This document shows positions 54,992 to 64,000 of a stretch of 64,000 bases of DNA, in pieces (positions within the stretch are counted from its first letter, which is position 1; every line of letters begins with the position of its first letter). The stretch is from Anabaena sphaerica FACHB-251 (GTDB taxonomy: Bacteria; Cyanobacteriota; Cyanobacteriia; Cyanobacteriales; Nostocaceae). The notes below the pieces were generated by a model, which made no database searches, was not told the DNA's origin, and worked only from the letters and a program-made list of their open reading frames with translations. The DNA is taken from NCBI RefSeq assembly GCF_014696825.1, contig NZ_JACJQU010000008.1, positions 62,001-126,000 on the forward strand, read 5' to 3'. Position numbers and translations under genes: made by a program.

Positions 54992-55570
54992 ATGCTTTCA
55001 TCTCCCTTAATGTTGCAAATGCCATCATCAATGACAGATGAACATTTTTTTGAGTTTTGTCAATTAAATCGTGATTTACGCATTGAGAGAAATCAATTTG
55101 GAGAAATATCAATTATGCCTCCTGTCGATTCGGAAACAGGAAATCGAGAATTTCACATTATTGGACAGCTAGGAGTTTGGGCAGAAAAAGATGATACGGG
55201 AATTGGTTTTTCTTCCAGTGCAGGTTTTCAACTTTCTACTGGTGCAGTACGTTCTCCTGATGCTGCTTGGATGAAGTTAGAAAGATGGAATCAACTCACA
55301 CCGGAAAAACAAAAAAAGTTCGCTCCTATTTGTCCTGATTTTGTCATTGAATTAAGGTCAGCTTCTGATAAATTGCAACCTTTAAAAGATAAGATGAATG
55401 AATATATGCAATAACCAGGAATACAGTTAGGTTTATTAATTTATCGTAAAAATCGGCAAGTTTATATTTATCGTCCTGGACAAATAGAGGAATGTTTAGA
55501 AAATCCGGATACTGTGAATTGTGAACCTGTTTTACCGGGGTTTGTTTTGAATATGGGGAAAATTTGGTAG
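54992..55570 (+). pseudogene. Uma2 (DUF820) gene with in-frame stop
   Basis: The first 140 codons encode a normal Uma2 protein (MTDEHFFEFCQLNRDLRIER; VRSPDAAWM; PDFVIELRSASDKLQPLKDK). At 55412 a TAA interrupts MNEYMQ; in the same frame the family's usual end follows, PGIQLGLLIYRKNRQVYIYR and ENPDTVNCEPVLPGFVLNMG, ending with TAG at 55568. A single sense-to-stop change therefore truncates it by 52 residues. The catalytic motif IELRS lies before the stop, so a partial product could fold. Confidence 0.85.
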
Positions 55571-58083
<2,513 letters not shown>

Positions 58084-58186
58084 GTGATTGGGGACTGGGG
58101 ACTGGGAAGAAAGCAGGGGAAGAATATTAACTTTTGCCTCTTGCCTTTTGCCTTCTGTTCCCTGTTCCCTGTTCCCTGTTCCCTTC

Positions 58187-59245
58187 TTATGGATAAAATC
58201 CGACTTTGGGCAATCCCAAGGTTTCATCCCAGTCCATCATGATGTTCATACATTGAATCGCTTGTCCTGCTTGACCTTTAATCAGGTTGTCAATGGCTGA
58301 CATGACGATGACGCGGCGTGTGCGAGGGTCAACTTCTATCCCGATATAGCAAACATTACTACCGCACGCCCATTTGGTTTGGGGGTAAGTGCCACTATTA
58401 CAGATTTTTACCCAAGGGGAATTACGGTAAAATGCTGTGTAAATTGTAATTAAATCATCACGCACTAAACCAGGATCTCTGAGGTTGGCGTAAACGGTTG
58501 CTAAAATCCCCCGTACCATTGGGATCAGATGGGGCGTAAATTGAACCGTAACTTCGTGTCCTGCCAAATCGCTGCAAATTTGCTCGATTTCTGGGGTGTG
58601 GCGGTGACGGGCGACGTTATAAGCACCCAGAGAGTTATCTGCTTCGGCTAACAACAGGTTGATTTTTCCTTGTCTACCACCGCCAGATGTGCCAGATTTA
58701 GCGTCAATGATGGCGGTTTCTGGGACAATTAAGCCTTGTTTGAGAAGTGGGGAAAGTGCAAGTAAGCTGGCTGTGGGATAACAACCAGGACAACCAATCA
58801 AATTTGATTCGGCAATGCGATCGCGGTACAATTCTGGTAAGCCATAAACCGCTGTTTCCGCAATGGTGTCATCGCTTCTTTTCGTCCCATACCAAGTTGT
58901 ATAAGTTTTCAAGTCACTGAATCTATAATCTGCGCTCAAATCCAGTATCTTACAGCCTTTTTTTATCAGTTGAGGCGCAATGTCACAAGCTAAACCGTTG
59001 GGAAGAGAAAGAAATACTACTTCACATCGATTAGCAATGATTTCTGGATCTACCGCTTCAATTTTGAGGTTAACTATATTACCCAGATGGGGATAGAGAT
59101 CAGCAAATGTTTTTCCGGCGCTGCTTTCACCACCTAAATAAACCAGTTCAACTTCTGGATGATCCATCAGGAGTCTGACTAGTTGTACTCCGCCATAACC
59201 TGACGCGCCAACAATGCCAACTGGTACGCGTCTTAAATTACCCAT
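58187..59245 (-). CDS. argC: N-acetyl-gamma-glutamyl-phosphate reductase
   Basis: A 352-residue reductase making N-acetylglutamate semialdehyde in arginine synthesis. The NADP-binding motif [18 protein letters not shown] begins at about residue 8; the active-site Cys lies in [17 protein letters not shown]; the [10 protein letters not shown] block and HRHTPEIEQ are also present. It is the longer (type 1) ArgC. Start ATG at 59245. Arginine here supplies the cyanophycin cycle as well as protein. Confidence 0.96.
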   Translation of the reverse strand: MGNLRRVPVGIVGASGYGGVQLVRLLMDHPEVELVYLGGESSAGKTFADLYPHLGNIVNLKIEAVDPEIIANRCEVVFLSLPNGLACDIAPQLIKKGCKILDLSADYRFSDLKTYTTWYGTKRSDDTIAETAVYGLPELYRDRIAESNLIGCPGCYPTASLLALSPLLKQGLIVPETAIIDAKSGTSGGGRQGKINLLLAEADNSLGAYNVARHRHTPEIEQICSDLAGHEVTVQFTPHLIPMVRGILATVYANLRDPGLVRDDLITIYTAFYRNSPWVKICNSGTYPQTKWACGSNVCYIGIEVDPRTRRVIVMSAIDNLIKGQAGQAIQCMNIMMDWDETLGLPKVGFYP

Positions 59246-59861
59246 GACATGAAATCCTTATCCGCTTTTGTTAATTTGTTCTTAGCTATCATCAATCAAG
59301 CTATTAGCCAACTGATGACAACTTAATTATTATTGAACTTTCGCTGCATTGTATAGCAAAGATTCTCTTTTAGCGTACATATCAATTTATATCGGGGAAA
59401 TATCTTTACCAGAAAATCACACTCATAGTGTGTGGAAAACCAACCTCAGTAAAGATTATGTTTTTTATGTGACAGAAAATTATCAACTCCAAAAATTTGG
59501 TAAAAATGTTCGCTTACTCATAAAAGCAATGATATCCTACCAATTCTATAGCGATCATCAGTGGGTTACGAACCAAAATATCCCGGACTTCTTTCAGAAG
59601 TTGGGGATCTGAGCCTTTAGGTGTTTGCAAATCGAATAGGATTGTTATATGTAAGGCTGCACAGCACAAAATAATGAAATCTATAACCTTATCAGTATTT
59701 ATGTGTGTTTATCTGCCGTCAATTTTGCCAGGGTAATTAGCACAATGTGAAATTTTGGAATCTTTGTCAGACAAGAGTTTTAAAAAGCTGACTGCTGAAC
59801 GGGCTACAATTTACAATAAGAAATTGTTAAAAAAATTTACGTTGGTAGCTGGAAATTTTCT
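59246..59861. other. Gene-free stretch of 616 bases upstream of ribBA
   Basis: A frame at 59349-59612 opens with TTG, has no recognisable product, and its 3' end is formed by a common repeat hairpin (CCCGGACTTCT / AGAAGTTGGGG at 59583-59607). I see no FMN riboswitch. The leader of ribBA (59755-59861) is AT-rich. Confidence 0.5.
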
Positions 59862-61535
59862 GTGTCACAGCCTAATAATAGCCAAGCCTTTGAATTTGAC
59901 TCTATTGATGCCGCTTTGGCAGACCTCAAAGCGGGTCGTGTCATCGTGGTGGTAGACGACGAAAATCGAGAAAATGAAGGGGATTTAATTTGTGCAGCCC
60001 AATTTGCCACCCCTGATATGATCAATTTTATGGCGGTGGAAGCCAGAGGGCTGATTTGTCTAGCTATGACGGGCGATCGCCTGGATGAACTGGACTTACC
60101 ATTAATGGTGAGTAACATTACAGATACTAACCAAACCGCTTTTACTGTCAGTATTGACGCTGGACCGCACTTGGGTGTAAGCACAGGTATCTCCGCAGAA
60201 GACCGCGCTCGTACTATTCAGGTGACACTCAACCCAGCCACAAAACCTGAAGATTTACGCCGTCCTGGTCATATTTTCCCGATTCGAGCTAAAGCTGGAG
60301 GTGTACTCAAGCGGGCAGGACACACAGAAGCGGCAGTTGATTTAGCGCGACTAGCAGGATTATACCCCGCTGGGGTAATTTGTGAAATTCAAAATCCTGA
60401 TGGTTCAATGGCACGATTGCAGCAGCTGGTCAAATATGCCGAAACCCATAAACTAAAAATTATTAGCATTGCCGATCTGATCAGTTATCGTCTCCAAAAT
60501 GATCGCTTAGTGTATCGAGAAATCGTTACCAAGCTACCCAGTCAATTTGGCCAATTTGATATTTACGGTTACCGCCACACTTTAGATAATACTGAACACG
60601 TAGCTATTGTTAAGGGCGATCCCGCAAATTTCCAAGATGAACCTGTGATGGTGCGGATGCACTCGGAATGTTTAACGGGTGATGCTTTGGGGTCTTTGCG
60701 CTGTGATTGTCGGATGCAGTTGAAAGCTGCATTGAAAATGATTGAAAATGCTGGTCAAGGTGTCGTTGTTTACCTGCGCCAAGAAGGACGGGGCATAGGT
60801 TTGATTAACAAGCTCAAAGCCTACTCGTTGCAGGATATGGGACTTGATACAGTAGAAGCTAATGAACGTTTGGGCTTTCCTGCTGATTTGCGAGACTATG
60901 GGATGGGGGCGCAAATTCTCATGGATTTGGGTGTTAAAAAAATTCGCCTGATTACCAATAATCCCCGCAAAATTGCTGGTGTCAAAGGCTATGGTTTGGA
61001 AGTTGTAGATCGTCTACCTTTGTTGATCGAGGCTAATGATTACAACTCTTATTATCTCGCTACGAAAGCTAAGAAGTTGGGACATATGCTGTTACAAACT
61101 TATCTGGTGACAGTAGCATTGCACTGGGAAGATGAACCGGAATTGGTGACAACGCGTTATGAACGTTTAGAAAAATTGCGCCATTTAGCAAAAAATAATC
61201 ATTTACTGTTACAGGAAGAAGCACGACCTTTAGGAATTGCTTTATTTGATCAGCCATCATTAACTGTTCATTTGGGATTTGATCAGCCAAATATTGCTGA
61301 TGCTGATTGGTATCAACAGAAAGGTCATCCTTACCTACAAGCAATTTGCCAAATTTTGGATAATTTACTAGATTTGCCTTATGTACATAAGTTGGAATTT
61401 CTAGTTTCTGCTGGTAGTGATCCGTTGAGTAATTTACAAGTGCAGTTGGATAGACAAGTTTTTAATGCTGATGTACTACCTTCATCCTTGAGCGATCGCT
61501 TGGAGACACAACAGATTTATAGTTTTAGTAAGTAG
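59862..61535 (+). CDS. ribBA: Bifunctional DHBP synthase / GTP cyclohydrolase II with C-terminal extension
   Basis: A 557-residue riboflavin-synthesis enzyme. Residues about 10-210 are 3,4-dihydroxy-2-butanone-4-phosphate synthase ([38 protein letters not shown]). About 215-410 are GTP cyclohydrolase II ([17 protein letters not shown] zinc site; [38 protein letters not shown]). The last ~145 residues (after [15 protein letters not shown]) form an extension of unknown function, not part of the RibBA core. The start is GTG at 59862. A terminator hairpin follows. Confidence 0.95.
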   Translation: MSQPNNSQAFEFDSIDAALADLKAGRVIVVVDDENRENEGDLICAAQFATPDMINFMAVEARGLICLAMTGDRLDELDLPLMVSNITDTNQTAFTVSIDAGPHLGVSTGISAEDRARTIQVTLNPATKPEDLRRPGHIFPIRAKAGGVLKRAGHTEAAVDLARLAGLYPAGVICEIQNPDGSMARLQQLVKYAETHKLKIISIADLISYRLQNDRLVYREIVTKLPSQFGQFDIYGYRHTLDNTEHVAIVKGDPANFQDEPVMVRMHSECLTGDALGSLRCDCRMQLKAALKMIENAGQGVVVYLRQEGRGIGLINKLKAYSLQDMGLDTVEANERLGFPADLRDYGMGAQILMDLGVKKIRLITNNPRKIAGVKGYGLEVVDRLPLLIEANDYNSYYLATKAKKLGHMLLQTYLVTVALHWEDEPELVTTRYERLEKLRHLAKNNHLLLQEEARPLGIALFDQPSLTVHLGFDQPNIADADWYQQKGHPYLQAICQILDNLLDLPYVHKLEFLVSAGSDPLSNLQVQLDRQVFNADVLPSSLSDRLETQQIYSFSK

Positions 61536-61563
61536 GATTTCCTGAATTTCTACACATTGATAA

Positions 61564-61587
61564 AGCTCTAGTTTTACAGCTAGAGCT
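61564..61587. terminator. Hairpin terminator after ribBA
   Basis: AGCTCTAG at 61564-61571 pairs perfectly with CTAGAGCT at 61580-61587 around an 8-base loop, followed by ATTTGTTT. It lies 28 bases past the ribBA stop. Confidence 0.7.
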
Positions 61588-61910
61588 ATTTGTTTATAAG
61601 AAATTAGGCTGAAAACCCTGGAATTCTTACCTAAAAACCCAAAAAGTTTTGGTTCTTCAGTACCTAATATGCAAAATCAAGTCAAAAAAAACTCGTAAAG
61701 CTGAATATACATAAGAAATAAGCTATAATTTTGAACATTATTACAAAATATTGCCTATTTACCCTGTTCCCCGTTCCCTGTTCCCTGTTCCCTGTTCCCT
61801 TCCCTCACCGATAAGTTCTCAACTCAAATAGGATCGCTATAGATTGAATCACATTATCTGCACTTCATCGGAAGTTTTGCCTAAAACAATTTAAATGAAT
61901 TGTTTATTCT
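61588..61910. other. Gene-free stretch with CTGTTCC repeats
   Basis: A CTGTTCC/CCGTTCC heptamer tract occupies about 61758-61800. The rest is AT-rich and without any recognised feature between the convergent ribBA and amidase genes. Confidence 0.6.
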
Positions 61911-62816
61911 TTAATTTTTCGCATTTCTAAAAGTTTTCAACTTCCGAAAACTATGCAATTTATTAAAAAACCTATCAAACTCAAAACTTAACGGATCAAC
62001 TTTTCCAGCAGCCACATCTACAGCACGATGAGTAGTGATTCTCTCATCAGGAACTTGACTTTGAGCAATTAACCAAGCTAAAGAATTATATTGATCTTCT
62101 GTGTAACCACTATGTTCCTTGATATCACTTTTACCCCAAGCATCGGGAGGAGTTTCTAAAGAAACATGATAGGCAAAATTATTAACAGATGGCGGTAAAT
62201 TAGGATTAGTCTGCACAGTTTCCACACCATTAGCACCATTAAACACCGAGTTAGCAGCACCAAAAGCCCTTTTATCTGGTGGTACTAAATAAATCACCGT
62301 GCCATCGAGTGTAATTAAAGTATGATAGCTTGCTTGTACATTCTCATCAGCATTATTAGTTTTGAAAAAATTAACTGCACTAGAAGCAGAATTAGTAGTT
62401 TCATGAAGGACTATAATCGGTTTATTATTTAAAACTATCCCATTAACATCTTTGCTATATCTTTCACCATAGTTAGTAGGGTTGATAGTTGCCGATGCTA
62501 AACTAGGTTTATACTGAGCAAAAGCAGCAGTAGTAGAGTATCTAGTAATAATTTGATTTGTTCGTATAGTAGACTTAGGGAACTTAGGTATTGTCAGGAA
62601 TTTAGATAATTTAGGTGAATTTGGCGGCTGTTCCTCTGCATTCGGCTCTGACTGCAATAAAGGCTGTGGATATTGACTCCAAACTGTACCATCTGGGTTT
62701 GATGTGTTGATATTACCTGGTGATTTTCTTGCACTACTAATAAAAAGGGCTACAATCAGAGCCGCAATCATGAGAAAAATTAACATTACTCTAGTCGCCC
62801 ATTCTCTAAATCTCAT
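61911..62816 (-). CDS. N-acetylmuramoyl-L-alanine amidase (amidase_2)
   Basis: A 301-residue exported or membrane-anchored amidase. Residues about 9-27 are a signal anchor (VMLIFLMIAALIVALFIS), then a Pro/Ser-rich linker of about 75 residues, then the amidase_2 (PGRP-like) domain from about 130. Zinc ligands are the His in PIIVLHETTN, the His in RITTHRAVD and the Asp in GKVDPLSFEF. It cleaves the amide bond between muramic acid and the peptide stem, in wall remodelling or recycling. It may form a unit with the small gene upstream (43-base gap). Confidence 0.9.
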   Translation of the reverse strand: MRFREWATRVMLIFLMIAALIVALFISSARKSPGNINTSNPDGTVWSQYPQPLLQSEPNAEEQPPNSPKLSKFLTIPKFPKSTIRTNQIITRYSTTAAFAQYKPSLASATINPTNYGERYSKDVNGIVLNNKPIIVLHETTNSASSAVNFFKTNNADENVQASYHTLITLDGTVIYLVPPDKRAFGAANSVFNGANGVETVQTNPNLPPSVNNFAYHVSLETPPDAWGKSDIKEHSGYTEDQYNSLAWLIAQSQVPDERITTHRAVDVAAGKVDPLSFEFDRFFNKLHSFRKLKTFRNAKN

Positions 62817-62859
62817 ATCTTTAAATATAGATAGATGTTTAATAAACTAAATTTAACTT

Positions 62860-63297
62860 TTACTTATTCAGCCAATAATCTGGTATCCAAAAATTATTGA
62901 TATTCATCAAAATTGCCCCTGGTATAAAATTCTCATTGTCATCTTCAAAGGAAGCTGTCGGGAAAGTTAAACCAAAAATTTCATCACTGCACATTACCTG
63001 AGCAAGTATTTGCTCAAAATTCCATTCTAATTCCTGGATATTAATACATGGGATACCACACTCATTCTCATCATCATATTCTTCATCTAGCTGAAATTGC
63101 CCATATTTGATATCATACCTCAACCACTCTAGGCGTTCAAATTCATCAGCAGGGATAATAGCAGCCACTTCTTGCTCCCCTTTTTCCAAGACGATGCGCT
63201 GTTTCTCCAACAGCACATCACTGATGATGAGCAATAATTTACTCTTGACTACCTCTGTTTGGATGCGGATAAAACCTTCTGCTTTACTGCTTAACAT
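62860..63297 (-). CDS. Acidic hypothetical protein, 145 aa
   Basis: No family recognised with confidence. Residues about 30-57 (KQRIVLEKGEQEVAAIIPAD then EFERLEWLR) resemble the core of Phd/YefM antitoxins (V-x-x-x-x-V-A-x-x-x-x-x-E-x-x-x-L), but the 85-residue acidic tail does not belong to that family and no toxin gene adjoins. The protein is soluble, with no signal or membrane segment. Same strand as the amidase gene. Confidence 0.55.
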   Translation of the reverse strand: MLSSKAEGFIRIQTEVVKSKLLLIISDVLLEKQRIVLEKGEQEVAAIIPADEFERLEWLRYDIKYGQFQLDEEYDDENECGIPCINIQELEWNFEQILAQVMCSDEIFGLTFPTASFEDDNENFIPGAILMNINNFWIPDYWLNK

Positions 63298-63396
63298 ATT
63301 GTTTTCTGGAAAACCTGTCTAAACTATCAAAATCTTGGAGAATAATAAATTAAGTCGCATATCATCAGACTACACGCAATTTTCTTGAACAAATAT

Positions 63397-64000
63397 GGCA
63401 CATTCCTTTCTAGAACACTTGCATAGTCCAAAACGTCCTGTTATCGTCTTTGACGGTGCGATGGGAACTAACCTCCAAACCCAAAACCTGACTGCTGAGG
63501 ACTTTGGCGGCGTACAGTATGAAGGTTGTAACGAATACTTAGTCCATAGTAAACCGGAAGCTGTCGCTAAAGTTCATCGTGACTTTCTCGCAGCTGGTGC
63601 TGATGTCATTGAAACAGATACTTTTGGCGCTATGTCGATAGTTCTAGCAGAATACGACTTAGCAGACCAAGCTTACTACCTCACCAAGAAAGCCGCCGAA
63701 CTTGCTAAAAGTGTCGCTGCGGAATTTTCTACACCAGAAAAACCTCGGTTTGTTGCTGGTTCTATTGGTCCGACAACCAAACTTCCCACCTTGGGACATA
63801 TTGACTTTGACACCATGAAAGCCTCTTTCGCCGAACAAGCAGAAGCCTTGTTTGATGGTGGTGTCGATTTATTTCTCGTGGAAACTTGCCAAGATGTGCT
63901 GCAAATTAAAGCCGCATTAAACGGCATTGAGGAAGTTTTTGCCAAAAAAGGCGAAAGAAGACCGTTAATGGTTTCCGTCACCATGGAAAGCATGGGGACA
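63397..64000 (+). CDS. metH: Methionine synthase, cobalamin-dependent, 3' end outside window
   Basis: The frame is open from ATG 63397 to the window edge. The 201 visible residues are the N-terminal homocysteine-binding barrel of Met[58 protein letters not shown], and [18 protein letters not shown]. The catalytic zinc Cys residues lie beyond the edge, apart from the first region VETCQD. The enzyme transfers a methyl group from methyltetrahydrofolate to homocysteine using B12. Start chosen because [16 protein letters not shown] is the usual cyanobacterial N-terminus. Confidence 0.93.

Noticed and set aside
59349-59612. 87-codon ORF upstream of ribBA
   Set aside because: TTG start, no ribosome-binding site or family, and its 3' end is a common cyanobacterial repeat hairpin.
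59613-59861. Possible FMN riboswitch before ribBA
   Set aside because: The conserved RFN blocks were not seen in the leader.
63298-63396. Possible cobalamin riboswitch before metH
   Set aside because: Only about 100 bases are available and no B12-box sequence is visible.

Overview
The window comes from a cyanobacterium, most likely a filamentous Nostocales species (Nostoc/Anabaena-like). The evidence is a cyanophycin operon (cphB, cphA), many GCGATCGC (HIP1) sites, short tandem heptamer repeats such as (AGTCCCC)n and (CTGTTCC)n between genes, Uma2 and pentapeptide proteins, and core genes that read as cyanobacterial. This assignment is from reading alone; no search was run.

Layout. 0-23.6 kb is mostly housekeeping: coaX (cut by the left edge), an alpha/beta hydrolase, two Nudix genes, argH, larB, a peptide-type solute-binding lipoprotein, a PIN/nuclease-like gene pair, ispF, trmD, cphB-cphA, tatA (too short for a standard ORF cutoff), a Ser/Thr kinase, cbiT, cdsA, a DUF2993 gene, an rsuA/rluB-type pseudouridine synthase, a RodZ-like gene and malQ.

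About 23.8-44.5 kb is an accessory region bounded by two copies of a ~170-bp sequence in inverted orientation (about 93% identical; the right copy is split by a further small element). Inside are a cation-efflux transporter, three predicted exported proteins (one a duplicated gamma-carbonic-anhydrase/CcmM-like beta-helix), and three single-module NRPS genes on the minus strand: C-A-NMT-PCP with a leucine code, C-A-PCP with an Ile/Val-like code, and C-A-PCP-TE with a Phe-like code. The NRPS genes are interrupted by a sucrose-phosphate-synthase-like glycosyltransferase and a LEA-like protein with 18-residue repeats, a pairing that suggests desiccation or osmotic tolerance. The region is full of small inverted-repeat (MITE-like) elements, one of which disrupts an alpha/beta-hydrolase remnant.

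44.6-55.7 kb starts with an unusual pentapeptide-repeat/RidA fusion. It carries htpG, clpB and gloA separated by toxin-antitoxin and Uma2 genes in various states of decay: frameshifted hicA with intact hicB, a VapBC-like pair, an intact Uma2, an Uma2 with an internal stop, and remnants of another Uma2 and a DUF29 gene. 56.8-64 kb returns to core genes: eno, argC, ribBA, an N-acetylmuramoyl-L-alanine amidase, a small acidic protein, and the start of metH (cut by the right edge).

The most notable points are the inverted-repeat-bounded NRPS/stress island, the duplicated exported carbonic-anhydrase-like protein, the pentapeptide-RidA fusion, and the insertion and decay events that can be reconstructed base by base.
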